A stretch of 64,000 bases of DNA from Sinobacterium caligoides. Its GTDB lineage: Bacteria; Pseudomonadota; Gammaproteobacteria; Pseudomonadales; Sinobacteriaceae. This document shows, piece by piece, positions 26,587-35,854 of this stretch; position 1 is the first letter of the stretch, and every line of letters starts with the position of its first letter. A program made the position numbers and the translations under genes. The notes below the pieces were generated by a model. That model saw nothing but the letters and a program-made list of their open reading frames with translations. It made no database searches and had not been told where the DNA came from. The DNA is taken from positions 1,302,001 through 1,366,000 of the forward strand of contig NZ_RKHR01000003.1 of the NCBI RefSeq assembly GCF_003752585.1. Direction: 5' to 3'.

Positions 26587-28338
26587 CTACTGCGGTACCG
26601 CCATGGCGTCGCCTCGCCGCGGGTCAGCTGCGCCCAAACTGCCGCCCTGCTCGGGCAAAAACTCCGCACTATTCGCCGAGCCCATGGCGTTAAAGAGCTG
26701 CAGACGATGCCCCTTCGCCTCGAGCTGCCGCAGTGTATCTGAGCTCACCCCCTGTTCATAACTCAACACCTCGGGCCAGAGCTGGCTGTGGACACGCGGT
26801 AAACTAACACTCTCGGCCAGGTTCAGACCGTGATCGACTCGGTTTAAGATCACCTGCAGCGTCGTGCTAATAATGCGGCTACCGCCTGGGCTGCCCGTCA
26901 CCAGAAAGGGCCGGCCTCGTGGGTCTAGTAGCAGTGTCGGCGTCATCGAGCTCAGCGGCCTTTTACCCGCCGCCACCGCATTCGCCTCTCCCTGCACAAG
27001 ACCGTAACTGTTGGCGCTGCCTGGCTTGGCGGCAAAGTCATCCATCTCGTTGTTGAGCAGGAAACCCGCTCCCGGCACGGTAAAGCCACTGCCATAACTC
27101 CAGTTTAAGGTATAGGTATTGGCGACCATATTGCCCTCCTTATCAATCACCGAGAAATGGGTGGTGTCATTACTCTCCTTATCGTTTCGCTTGAGATGAG
27201 AAATCTCTTTAGCAGGTGTGTGTTGCTGTCTATTGATTCTCTTTGCCAACTGCTTCCCATAAGACTTGGAGGTCAAACGCCGCTGTGGCACATCGACAAA
27301 GTCGGCATCGCCCAGATAATAATTGCGATCGTTATAGGCGAGGTTCATCGTCTCCGTCAGCAGGTGAAAATACTCGGCATTGTTGTTGCCGATCTTAGCC
27401 AAGTCATAATGTTCTAAAATGTTGAGCATGGTGATCAGAGTGATACCGCCTGAGCTCGGTGGCGGCATGGAAAATACCCGATAGCCTCGGTAGCGCCCCT
27501 CCACCGTCGCTGTGATCTTTGCTCGATAGTTTTTCAGATCCTGCAACGTGACTAAGCCGCCATGCTCTGCCATTGCCGCAACAATTTGTCGGGCTATTTT
27601 GCCCTCGTAGAAGGCGCTCGCCCCCTGCTCCGAGATCAGTGTTAACGAAGACGCTAGCGCAGGCTGCCGCCAACGCTGCCCCGGTAATAAAGCGCCACCA
27701 TCGGCGGCGAAGAACTTGCGCATCGAGCTGGCATCTTTTTGCAAATGGTCACGGGATGACGACAGCGACTGCGACAGCGCACGCGTCACGACGATGCCCT
27801 CCGTCGCGAGACGAATCGCCGGCTTCATCACTTGCGCTAGGCTCAACTTGCCGTACTGCTGCTGCGCGAGCACAAGACCTGCCACCGTGCCCGGCACACC
27901 AGCGCTGAGATAATGCTTGGTCGCTAGTGTCTTATCGACCTCGCCCTGCGCATCAAGAAACATCGTCCGACTGGCCGCTGCCGGCGCCATCTCACGGTAA
28001 TTGATCGCCAAGGCTTTCCGCTCCTGTTGCAGCCAGAGCACCATAAAGCCACCGCCGCCAAGGTTACCAGCCCTCGGCAATGTCACCGCCAAGGCAAAGC
28101 CGGTCGCCACCGCGGCATCGACGGCGTTCCCCCCCGCCCGTAGCATCTCTGCCCCGACTTGGGCCGCGACCTGCTCCTCTGCCACCACAATGCCGGCAGC
28201 TGACCAGGCTGGCTGGAAGCGTTGTGGGTTCTGCTGGATGGCACGGGGAACAGCAGAAGCTGTCTGCCGTGCCACACTGGTCTCCGCAAGGCACAACACA
28301 CAGAGAAAAACAGCGCTCAAGCGCTCCGCTTTCATCAT
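26587..28338 (-). CDS. ggt: Gamma-glutamyltranspeptidase
   Basis: A 583-residue periplasmic N-terminal nucleophile hydrolase with a signal peptide (to about residue 24). The precursor would autocleave before the catalytic Thr in NDTTHFSVIDKEGN near residue 392. GLNWSYGSGFTVPGAGFLLNNEMDDF-type sequence, PLSSMTPTLLL and the glycine pair in TGSPGGSRII match the family. It hydrolyses or transfers the gamma-glutamyl group of glutathione. GAGGGGG precedes the tandem ATGs. It stands alone. Confidence 0.95.
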   Translation of the reverse strand: MMKAERLSAVFLCVLCLAETSVARQTASAVPRAIQQNPQRFQPAWSAAGIVVAEEQVAAQVGAEMLRAGGNAVDAAVATGFALAVTLPRAGNLGGGGFMVLWLQQERKALAINYREMAPAAASRTMFLDAQGEVDKTLATKHYLSAGVPGTVAGLVLAQQQYGKLSLAQVMKPAIRLATEGIVVTRALSQSLSSSRDHLQKDASSMRKFFAADGGALLPGQRWRQPALASSLTLISEQGASAFYEGKIARQIVAAMAEHGGLVTLQDLKNYRAKITATVEGRYRGYRVFSMPPPSSGGITLITMLNILEHYDLAKIGNNNAEYFHLLTETMNLAYNDRNYYLGDADFVDVPQRRLTSKSYGKQLAKRINRQQHTPAKEISHLKRNDKESNDTTHFSVIDKEGNMVANTYTLNWSYGSGFTVPGAGFLLNNEMDDFAAKPGSANSYGLVQGEANAVAAGKRPLSSMTPTLLLDPRGRPFLVTGSPGGSRIISTTLQVILNRVDHGLNLAESVSLPRVHSQLWPEVLSYEQGVSSDTLRQLEAKGHRLQLFNAMGSANSAEFLPEQGGSLGAADPRRGDAMAVPQ

Positions 28339-28724
28339 CGCCCCCTCATCGCTTTCAAGGTAAATTGTGCGCTACTGTAAAAAGCCTAGCGTAGAATGCG
28401 CGACGATGTGGTACCAAAGTGGTTACGTACAATCCGTTGATATCAGGGGAAAGATAACGACAGCAGCAACATCCATTTATACATTTATCGCTCACTCTTT
28501 GATACCAACAATGGAAAAAAGCGTTACAGCGCGATACTGTCCGCGCCATAACGGCAGAGGCTCTAGCAAACCCAGCTCATGTCCTATGATTAGCATAGAC
28601 ATGCCGCCGGCGTTTCTTCGAGCGGATACTGAGTCAGTGGTATTGCATCAACCCGATAGCCCATTACAGATTAATTGCGGCACCTCCCACCTTCGCATTC
28701 AACGTTAGTATTTGAGAGCACTCT
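28339..28724. other. Intergenic region between ggt and the TRIC-channel gene
   Basis: About 385 bp separating divergent genes. It must carry both promoters. A 113-codon plus-strand frame here has no similarity or start signal, and I do not call it. Confidence 0.5.
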
Positions 28725-29345
28725 ATGTTTCTTACCTACATTTATTTAATCGCCATCACCGCCGAGGCAATGTCGGGCGCCCTTGTCGCAGGGCGTCGTA
28801 ACATGGATATCTTTGGTGTCTCGGTGATTGCCTTCGTCACCGCGCTGGGCGGCGGTACTATTCGCGATATTCTGCTCGGCCACTTTCCTATCGCTTGGAC
28901 ACAACACCCCCCCTATATTTACCTCACTGTCGGTGCCGGCTTGTTGACCATCGTGGTGGCCAAGTACATGGTGCATTTGCGGAAGGTGTTTCTCGTGTTA
29001 GATGCCTTAGGCCTGATCGCCTTCACCATCATCGGCTGCGATGTCGCCCAACAGTTAGGCTATCATACCGAGGTTGTGGTGATGTCTGGCATGATCACCG
29101 GCATCTGCGGCGGCGTACTGCGCGACTTGCTCTGTCAACGCACACCGGTGGTCTTCTGTAAGGAGATCTATGCCGGTATCTCGCTGCTTGTCGCCATCAT
29201 GTACGTGGGTTTTCACTACCTTGGCATCGAGCAAAACCTCGCGCTGGCCGTCATCTTTGTCACCGGTCTAACACTGAGGATATGTGCCATCTACTGGCGC
29301 TGGTCACTGCCTATTTTCTGCTATTCCTCGGATGAGTGGGATTAG
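28725..29345 (+). CDS. TRIC-channel / UPF0126 membrane protein
   Basis: A 206-residue protein with about seven membrane helices in two repeats. Each repeat carries the family's Gly-rich Arg-Asp motif: ALGGGTIRDILLG near residue 44 and GICGGVLRDLLCQRTP near 126. It resembles E. coli YadS/YicG. Bacterial TRIC relatives form trimeric cation channels; some UPF0126 members have been linked to glycine transport. The downstream sequence to 29442 is purine-rich and empty. Confidence 0.88.
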   Translation: MFLTYIYLIAITAEAMSGALVAGRRNMDIFGVSVIAFVTALGGGTIRDILLGHFPIAWTQHPPYIYLTVGAGLLTIVVAKYMVHLRKVFLVLDALGLIAFTIIGCDVAQQLGYHTEVVVMSGMITGICGGVLRDLLCQRTPVVFCKEIYAGISLLVAIMYVGFHYLGIEQNLALAVIFVTGLTLRICAIYWRWSLPIFCYSSDEWD

Positions 29346-29442
29346 ACAGCAGAGAAAACAGAAAAAAAGAAAAGAAAGTAGAAAACAGATAAAGACTCAA
29401 CGACAAGAGCAGAGGAAGGACTCCCTGCTCTGCCAGCATACG

Positions 29443-30258
29443 TTAAAGTACTTCAGCGCCCTCTGCCAAGGTGCGGCGAAATAGGCCATTGAGCTCATCC
29501 ATATGCTCATTGCTGCGACCGTACTTCCCCGCATAACGCGCCAACCTCAGCAACTCTGTTTCAATAAAATGATTAATCGGCTTTATGGTCGGTGATAACG
29601 CTCGCTCCCCCGCGACACGCTTACGCGCCAGTAAATGATTGATCTCGCCCACCAAGCTTTCATCTTCGACGACGCGGTGCAACAACGTGCTGAATTCAAT
29701 CGGCGCCGGTGTGGCAAAACGCTCAAGCCAACGCACCGACAATAACGCTCGCAGAACATACAAGTACTTCTTATAGGGCACCAAGTCCCCCTGCAAATAG
29801 CCCCTATAATTCGTTTTCGCCATACTGCGATAGTGGTGTATTCCTTTCTCGACACAGTATAACTTCGGCAATAGCGCTCGAGCCTGATCGGCAAAGCCAC
29901 CCTCGCAGCGATAGACAATGGGCGAATTTATCCACTCGACAAACGAAGGGTTGGAGCGGTTAAATAGCTTTAAGGCTTTACGCAGCTCCCAACCATTAAT
30001 ATCGATATCGTCGACGATCGGATACTCGATCACATCACGCTTATCCGCCGCGTCGACACTCAAATACCAATCACGCTGATGCACATAAATAAAGCGCACA
30101 TCGTAGTCGCTCGTCGCTGAGGCAAAACCCCAGGCTCTGCTACCCGACTCTATCGCCAATAATACCCTGACATTATACTCTTCCTCCGTCGCTATTAGGC
30201 GCGCCATAATATCGCTGTGTATATCCGTTGTTATACTTTTGAATGCATTCGCTTCCAT
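29443..30258 (-). CDS. Nucleotidyltransferase of the RNA-repair locus (COG3541-like)
   Basis: A 271-residue protein with a polymerase-beta-type nucleotidyltransferase core: GSRAWGFASATSDYDVRFIYVH near residues 40-60 supplies the GS motif and metal-binding aspartates, and DIDINGWELRKALKLF near 86 follows. It lies 70 bp downstream of rtcB on the same strand, in the slot where rtcA (RNA cyclase) often sits. The family is recurrently linked to RNA ligases; the nucleotide it transfers and the target are not known to me. Role in tRNA or rRNA end repair is inference. Confidence 0.8.
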   Translation of the reverse strand: MEANAFKSITTDIHSDIMARLIATEEEYNVRVLLAIESGSRAWGFASATSDYDVRFIYVHQRDWYLSVDAADKRDVIEYPIVDDIDINGWELRKALKLFNRSNPSFVEWINSPIVYRCEGGFADQARALLPKLYCVEKGIHHYRSMAKTNYRGYLQGDLVPYKKYLYVLRALLSVRWLERFATPAPIEFSTLLHRVVEDESLVGEINHLLARKRVAGERALSPTIKPINHFIETELLRLARYAGKYGRSNEHMDELNGLFRRTLAEGAEVL

Positions 30259-30327
30259 GTTTTTATTCCTGACTATCTACACTGTCTCTGGCCATATTTG
30301 TACTGCACTGCCGCCCTAGCTCACTTT

Positions 30328-31554
30328 TTAGCCCTTAACGCAGACAACCTGTTTTAAGGTGTACACCACCTCTATTAAGTCTTGCTGAGCTTTCATCACC
30401 GCATCGATCGACTTATAGGCTGACGGGGTCTCATCAATGACATCTTCGTCGGCACGACACTCGACGCCCTGCACGGCTTTTTTATGTTCATCCAATGAGA
30501 CTAACTTTTTTGCCTGGGTGCGCGACATCACTCGCCCCGCGCCATGACTGCAGCTGCAGAAGCTGTCTTCATTGCCAAGGCCTCGTACAATAAATGACTT
30601 TGCCCCCATGCTACCGGGAATGATGCCCATTTCACCGGCCCGCGCACGCACCGCACCCTTGCGTGTGAGAAGTACCTCTTTGCCAAAATGGCGCTCACGA
30701 GAAACATAGTTATGGTGACAGTTAACGGCCTCCATGCTGGCCTCAAACTCAATCCCCATTACCGCTCGTAGCGCAGCAATCACCCTTGCCATCATCACCT
30801 CGCGATTCGTTCGTGCGAACTCCTGCGCCCACTCGACCGCCTCAACATAGTCGTTAAAATTCTCTGAGCCCTCCGGTAAGTAGGCCAGCGCTTTATCCGG
30901 CAGCTGTATATGCCAACGCTCCATATCCCGCTTTGCCTGTTCAATAAAGTAGGAGCCGATACGGTTGCCAACACCACGCGAACCACTGTGTAACATGATC
31001 CAAACTGCATCATGCTCATCTAAGCACACCTCGATGAAATGGTTACCGGTACCCAGCGTTCCAAGGTGGTTAATGTTGTTCGTTTTCTCAAGCACGCTAT
31101 GTTTTTGCGCTAGTCGTTCAAACTGATGCGACAGCGGCAGCCACGCTTTGATGACATCTGCCGGTAAATCGTTCCAGCTACCTTTATCACGTCTACCGCG
31201 CAGATGCTTCGAGCGACCGTGCGGCACCGCAGCCTCGATAGCCAGGCGCATTGGCTTTAAGTTATCGGGCAGCTGATCGGCCCTCAGACTAGTTTTCACC
31301 GCCATCATGCCACAGCCAATGTCGACGCCAACGGCGGCGGGAATGACGGCCCCTAGCGTCGGCACCACACTACCGATAGTAGCGCCGTTACCAAGGTGGA
31401 CGTCGGGCATCACCGCGATATGCTTATGGATAAAGGGCAGGCTCGCTATATTCCTCAGCTGTTGTTTCGCAGCATCCTCAAAAGGTACGCCACGTGTCCA
31501 CGATTTAATCGGGACGCCATCATCTCTCATTACCTCATACGCTGCTTTTGTCAT
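30328..31554 (-). CDS. rtcB: RNA-splicing ligase RtcB
   Basis: A 408-residue, GTP- and Mn2+-dependent RNA ligase joining 2',3'-cyclic-phosphate or 3'-phosphate ends to 5'-OH ends. Metal and guanylylation residues are visible: HIAVMPDVHLGNGATIGSV near 45, GVDIGCGMM near 80, LGTLGTGNHFIEV near 175, VNCHHNYV, and CSCSHGAGRVMSR near 325 (guanylylated His). The ATG at 31554 has GCGAGG upstream and gives the same length as E. coli RtcB; an earlier ATG lacks a binding site. A sigma54 promoter precedes it, with rtcR divergent. Confidence 0.97.
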   Translation of the reverse strand: MTKAAYEVMRDDGVPIKSWTRGVPFEDAAKQQLRNIASLPFIHKHIAVMPDVHLGNGATIGSVVPTLGAVIPAAVGVDIGCGMMAVKTSLRADQLPDNLKPMRLAIEAAVPHGRSKHLRGRRDKGSWNDLPADVIKAWLPLSHQFERLAQKHSVLEKTNNINHLGTLGTGNHFIEVCLDEHDAVWIMLHSGSRGVGNRIGSYFIEQAKRDMERWHIQLPDKALAYLPEGSENFNDYVEAVEWAQEFARTNREVMMARVIAALRAVMGIEFEASMEAVNCHHNYVSRERHFGKEVLLTRKGAVRARAGEMGIIPGSMGAKSFIVRGLGNEDSFCSCSHGAGRVMSRTQAKKLVSLDEHKKAVQGVECRADEDVIDETPSAYKSIDAVMKAQQDLIEVVYTLKQVVCVKG

Positions 31555-31642
31555 CTTATCCTCGCTGCACGCTACCACGTGTCTATTCATTGTTATGCTT
31601 GATCATTTATCGCTATTGTTAGCGTCAATCTCTCATACCCAT

Positions 31643-31658
31643 TGCGACAAATGTGCCA
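31643..31658 (-). promoter_or_regulatory. Sigma54 promoter of rtcB
   Basis: The minus strand reads TGGCACATTTGTCGCA, with GG at -24 and GC at -12 in correct spacing against TGGCACG-N4-TTGCA. The start point would fall near 31632, leaving a ~78-nt leader before the rtcB ATG. The divergent RtcR gene encodes the matching activator. The DNA 31660-31800 presumably holds its binding sites. Confidence 0.85.
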
Positions 31659-31801
31659 ACCTCAGGAAGGAATAGGAAAAATCATTTAACACACTGTTTA
31701 AAAAGACTATTTTTAACGCACAGGACGACACATTGAATTAAGCCGCATAAAAACTGTAAAATAAAATCTATCTACAACAATATAAGAATATTTATAAAGA
31801 T

Positions 31802-33394
31802 ATGAAAAAAGTAGCCATTAGTATTTTAGGTACGGTGTTAGATCGACGTGGCAAACGTGAAAACAGATGGAATAAGTGGCGCCCCACACCCTCGCTTTGT
31901 CAGCAAGATGGCCTAGCCATTGATCGCCTCGACTTAATCTTCGATCCACGATCACTGCCTCTGGCTAAACAGGTCGCAGAAGATATTAAAACCGTATCCG
32001 CCGACACCGAGGTGGTCTTCCACCTAGTCAGCTTTGACGACCCTTGGGACTTTGAGAGCGTCTACAGCAACTTGCTGGATTTTAGTCGCACCTACCCTTT
32101 CGCCCCTGACGACGAAGACTATCTTATCCACATCACCACCGGCACACATGTCGCGCAAATCTGCCTCTACTTATTAACAGAAGCGGGCTATCTGCCAGGA
32201 AGGCTGATCCAAACATCGCCAAAACAGGGAGAGAGAAAGGCTCAGGGTAGCCATCAGATCATTGACTTAGATTTATCAAAATATGACCAGATCGCTGCTC
32301 GCTTCAACAGAGAGCACCAGCAAGCTACCCACTACCTCAAAGGCGGCATCGAGACCAATAACAGCGCTTTCAACCTAATGATCGAGCAACTCGAAAAGGT
32401 CTCCATCCGCTCCGATGAACCGCTGCTCATTAGCGGCCCGACGGGTGCTGGCAAGTCACAGCTGGCAAAGCGGGTATACCAACTGCGTAAGCAAAAGGGC
32501 AGTATCAGCGGGCAAATGGTCGCCGTTAACTGTGCAACGCTGCGCGGCGAGAACGCCATGTCGGCCCTCTTCGGTCACAAGAGAGGGGCGTTCACAGGGG
32601 CATCGTCAGATCGAGCGGGCTTGCTGATGGAGGCTGACAAGGGGCTGCTATTTCTCGATGAGATTGGTGAGCTTGGCCTCGATGAACAGGCGATGCTGCT
32701 GTGCGCCATAGAGGATAAACGGTTTATGCCCTTTGGATCAGACAAAACAGTCAGCAGTAACTTTCAATTAATTGTCGGAAGTAATCGTGACCTCCCAGCT
32801 ATGGCTCGGCAGGGGAAATTTCGCGCCGATCTGCTCGCCAGAATAGACATCTGGAGCTACGAACTACCCGGGCTTAAAGACCGCCTAGAAGATCTTCAGC
32901 CCAACCTCGACCATGAGTTGGATAAATACGCACAGAAAGCCGGGCAAATGGTGCGCTTTAATAGCGATGCCAAAAAGCACTACTTAGCTTTTGCTAGCTC
33001 AAACCATGCAAGCTGGAGTGCCAACTTTAGGGACCTCAACGCCAGTGTAACGCGCATGGCAACACTCGCCGATCACGGCAGAATTAACAAGCAAGGTGTC
33101 TTAGAAGAAATTCAGCGGCTAAAGAAAAAGTGGCAGAGTAGCGACAGCAACGACACAGCAACAACTCGCTTACTTGGCCTGTTAGATCAGCACACCATCG
33201 ATGAGATGGATTACTACGAGCAGCTCAATCTCGATAACTTAATTCGTGTCTGCCAGCAGTGCCAATCGATGGCGGAAGCAGGCAGAATACTGTTCAATAA
33301 AAGCCGCGAAAAAAGGACGACTACTAACGACTCACACCGTGTTAAACAATTGCTTGGAAAATACAACCTAAACTTTAACCAACTCAAGCTATAA
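31802..33394 (+). CDS. rtcR: Sigma54-dependent activator RtcR
   Basis: A 530-residue regulator, near E. coli RtcR in length. Residues 1-~180 form the RtcR sensor (CARF-like) domain. The AAA+ domain has Walker A GPTGAGKSQ near residue 213, the sigma54-contact loop GAFTGA near 261, and Walker B LLFLDEIGEL near 278. The C-terminal ~110 residues hold a DNA-binding region with an RVKQLLGKY end. RtcR is repressed by its N-terminal domain until RNA-damage ligands bind, then drives the rtcB operon (family knowledge). It is divergent from rtcB across 247 bp. Confidence 0.95.
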   Translation: MKKVAISILGTVLDRRGKRENRWNKWRPTPSLCQQDGLAIDRLDLIFDPRSLPLAKQVAEDIKTVSADTEVVFHLVSFDDPWDFESVYSNLLDFSRTYPFAPDDEDYLIHITTGTHVAQICLYLLTEAGYLPGRLIQTSPKQGERKAQGSHQIIDLDLSKYDQIAARFNREHQQATHYLKGGIETNNSAFNLMIEQLEKVSIRSDEPLLISGPTGAGKSQLAKRVYQLRKQKGSISGQMVAVNCATLRGENAMSALFGHKRGAFTGASSDRAGLLMEADKGLLFLDEIGELGLDEQAMLLCAIEDKRFMPFGSDKTVSSNFQLIVGSNRDLPAMARQGKFRADLLARIDIWSYELPGLKDRLEDLQPNLDHELDKYAQKAGQMVRFNSDAKKHYLAFASSNHASWSANFRDLNASVTRMATLADHGRINKQGVLEEIQRLKKKWQSSDSNDTATTRLLGLLDQHTIDEMDYYEQLNLDNLIRVCQQCQSMAEAGRILFNKSREKRTTTNDSHRVKQLLGKYNLNFNQLKL

Positions 33395-33456
33395 AGCGAG
33401 CTGCTGTCGCCACAAACGTCATAACAAACGACGACGCTAAAACGATCAACTCAAAG

Positions 33457-33765
33457 CTACTTTGTAAAGAGATTGTTGGATACCTCATCAACTTTGAGCA
33501 GATTGCCCGTTGCATGTGATTTTATATCCCCCTCGACTAACACACCTACCCGCCCTTGAGTCAGCTGTGTTGCCGTAGCCTTTAAGCTCAACGTGACGGG
33601 AGGCAAACTCTTGTCGCCTTTGGTATAATTGAATACGACTTCTGAGCGGGTGATTGCCTGCATATTGCTCGTCGTTATTTTGTTATGATAGGTATTCATC
33701 ACTGGCATGGCCGTCCAACCATCGGCAGCTTCCGCGACAACCTTTACCGCTATTGCCTTCGACAT
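33457..33765 (-). CDS. Unknown protein, last gene of the tail operon
   Basis: A 102-residue protein, starting MSKAIAVKVVAEAADGW, with a strong GAGGAGAG site before its ATG. It appears beta-rich and soluble, with no signal peptide or membrane helix. It ends the tail operon and is convergent with rtcR. I do not recognise it; a structural or accessory tail role is suggested only by position. Confidence 0.55.
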   Translation of the reverse strand: MSKAIAVKVVAEAADGWTAMPVMNTYHNKITTSNMQAITRSEVVFNYTKGDKSLPPVTLSLKATATQLTQGRVGVLVEGDIKSHATGNLLKVDEVSNNLFTK

Positions 33766-33802
33766 GTTCTCTCCTCATGGCAAATATAGTAAGTCCATAG
33801 AC

Positions 33803-34438
33803 CTAAGGCTTATTCAGCCAGTCAAACTCGTCCCGGTGTTGCTCGACGGTTTGCTCTGGCTTATCCTCGTGCAGAGGATGGCTGTAAAGCTCTTTAAAGG
33901 GTGAAGGACCACTGCCTTCAAAGGCATCTACCCCCGTTCGTAAAGTCTGCTGCCAACTCACCACCATTAGCGAGAGGTGCGCGCTATCTTCACCAGCACC
34001 ATAGAGATCTGCGCAACGTGCACGTACCGTTGGACTAATCGCATACGTAGCAAAGCCACGCATTAATCCGTAGACATCAACACTAGTAATTTTTTTTGGT
34101 GGGAAAACATTATCCAAGCCCCAGCGATTACCCGCAAGAAAACTGATTAGCTTTGCGTGCAGCTCTACCATAGCCGCTTCGCGAGCTATCGGCTCTGCCT
34201 CACCACTATGTAGCAAGTAGGCTACCATGCCCACAGTGACATCTTTTTGTCCTGAGGAAACTTTCTTTATTTCATCCACAGACTCTTGTGAAAAGTAGAG
34301 CGCCGGTGTTTTATTATGAATTTCATCAATCGTTGTTGTTTCAACAAAACCCGGCAAATAATGACAAGCTGACAGCTCCGGAAACTCTTCCGCAGATCGG
34401 TCAATCAAGGTTGCTATATAGCTTTTAAATTCAATCAT
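33803..34438 (-). CDS. Putative tail-associated protein (unknown family)
   Basis: A 211-residue soluble protein between the gpD-like gene and the last gene of the operon. The start MIEFKSYIATLIDRSAEEFP at 34438 has AAGGA about seven bases before it; an ATG two codons earlier is too close to that site. Segments such as ALYFSQESVDEI and ATYAISPTVRARCADLYGAG do not match a family I know with confidence. In other contractile tails this position can hold a tail-completion or terminator protein; that is a guess. Confidence 0.55.
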   Translation of the reverse strand: MIEFKSYIATLIDRSAEEFPELSACHYLPGFVETTTIDEIHNKTPALYFSQESVDEIKKVSSGQKDVTVGMVAYLLHSGEAEPIAREAAMVELHAKLISFLAGNRWGLDNVFPPKKITSVDVYGLMRGFATYAISPTVRARCADLYGAGEDSAHLSLMVVSWQQTLRTGVDAFEGSGPSPFKELYSHPLHEDKPEQTVEQHRDEFDWLNKP

Positions 34439-34486
34439 AATCATTCCTTTACTAACAATTTTTAACTGCGATACACCAAAGCCAAA

Positions 34487-35539
34487 CTAAGATAAATCCC
34501 TTAAGCATGCCGACAATTTCGTATGGTAGCCTGTTTCATCAAAGCTGTGCTCTACCGTCTGTACTCTCCAACGTTTAGCATCAACATTAGGGCGCAACGT
34601 CGATACCGTTAGCAACGACTCAGGTTGCACCCTAGCATCACCTATCGCCGTTATTTCTATTTGCGTCGCCTCTCGATTAATCTCGCGATACATTGCTAAC
34701 GCCTTACACCCGGCTGCGTCCTGATTGGCAAAAAGTTCTTTAAGATAAAGCTCCTTCTTGGAGCCTTTTACACCTTTAGATACCGATTTGTGCACATTCT
34801 CGGCATAGCTATGATACTTCGCAGTTACCTTTTCATAATCCTTTGTCTTATCCGTATATTCCCAATCAATAATTTCCTCGCTGGTTAACGATATTTCGGG
34901 GAGAGGCAAGCCACTGGCCGAGATCGACTTATCACGAGGAAGGAATAACAGATGGGACGAGGTCGCCGAGTAGACCATGCCATATTCGCGTGCTAACTGT
35001 GCAAGATAGAGTGTATCGCACTCCCCCTTTTGCAAAATATCACTATCTTTGCGGGGTTGCAGTTTTTCATTTGAGTTAGAAATACGAGGAGTCAAGTTGT
35101 ATTTTTGAGCTATCTTGATGGCGATGTCATTTAGCGAATTGTCTTTCCAGGTATTATGCTCCCCCTCCTGGAGGCGTTGCTGCCCTGCCTCGATAATCAG
35201 CACCCTGCCATTATTCGACCCCTTGAACTTAACAGAGAATACTGTATACGCTCCCATCCTCATTAATCCATAATGGTAACCAAGCTCCAGCTCTATCTCA
35301 TCTTCTAACTCTGGAAAATTCAAAGTCTTATTTTTATAGCCCAGCTTATCATCTAACACTATGAGAAGACGGTCTTCACTTGGGTCGCTAGTCTGCGTAA
35401 GCTTTATAGACAGAACTCGTTCCTCGATTCCCCAGTCAGCAATAATGTCAAAATTAGGCGCCCCCCGTTTACGTATTGCAAGTTTAAATGTTGGCGATGT
35501 GAGACGTTGTGCGTAACGCTTTATATTTGCTTTATTCAC
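34487..35539 (-). CDS. Phage late-control/baseplate hub protein D
   Basis: A 350-residue P2 gpD-type protein, the hub that carries the spike and caps the tube at the baseplate. Supporting segments are PTFKLAIRKRGAPNFDIIADWG at the start, DIAIKIAQKYNLTPRI near 145, QLAREYGMVYSATSSHLLFLPR near 190 and the C-terminal WRVQTVEHSFDETGYHTKLSACL. Length is close to P2 gpD (387). It starts at GTG three bases after gpX stops. Confidence 0.85.
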   Translation of the reverse strand: MNKANIKRYAQRLTSPTFKLAIRKRGAPNFDIIADWGIEERVLSIKLTQTSDPSEDRLLIVLDDKLGYKNKTLNFPELEDEIELELGYHYGLMRMGAYTVFSVKFKGSNNGRVLIIEAGQQRLQEGEHNTWKDNSLNDIAIKIAQKYNLTPRISNSNEKLQPRKDSDILQKGECDTLYLAQLAREYGMVYSATSSHLLFLPRDKSISASGLPLPEISLTSEEIIDWEYTDKTKDYEKVTAKYHSYAENVHKSVSKGVKGSKKELYLKELFANQDAAGCKALAMYREINREATQIEITAIGDARVQPESLLTVSTLRPNVDAKRWRVQTVEHSFDETGYHTKLSACLRDLS

Positions 35540-35542
35540 GGT

Positions 35543-35854
35543 TTAATCCCATAGCGTGACAACAGGCTCAACTGCAACTTGCTGTACATCTGGCAAGATA
35601 ATGTTAATGCCAGCCGGCAATACAACATCATATTGTAGAAGATGTGTGTTCTCATCGATAACGCGAGAGACAATAGTAGATATGTCAGAACCATTTATGC
35701 TCTGCTGTGAAAGTATCTGCCTTAGTAGAGGTGAACCGATCAAATCAGGGTCCATCACTAAAGCTGCAGAAGCGGAAGCAGCATCCATTACATAGTGCTT
35801 CCAGCAAATCTCATCCAGCATATCACCTTGTAGTGTTTGATATGTTTTGGTCAT
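35543..35854 (-). CDS. Tail protein X (LysM-like)
   Basis: A 103-residue gpX homologue. The start YQTLQGDMLDEICWKHY is the LysM-like segment typical of P2 gpX, and the end LLQYDVVLPAGINIILPD matches the family's IxLP finish. It overlaps the gpU gene by four bases and precedes gpD, as in P2 (U-X-D order in this group). Confidence 0.85.
   Translation of the reverse strand: MTKTYQTLQGDMLDEICWKHYVMDAASASAALVMDPDLIGSPLLRQILSQQSINGSDISTIVSRVIDENTHLLQYDVVLPAGINIILPDVQQVAVEPVVTLWD

Noticed and set aside
28367-28708. 113-codon frame between ggt and the TRIC gene
   Set aside because: No similarity, no start signal, and it lies in the promoter region of two divergent genes.
31555-31590. Upstream ATG extending RtcB by 12 residues
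   Set aside because: No ribosome-binding site precedes it, while the ATG at 31554 has one and gives the usual 408 residues.
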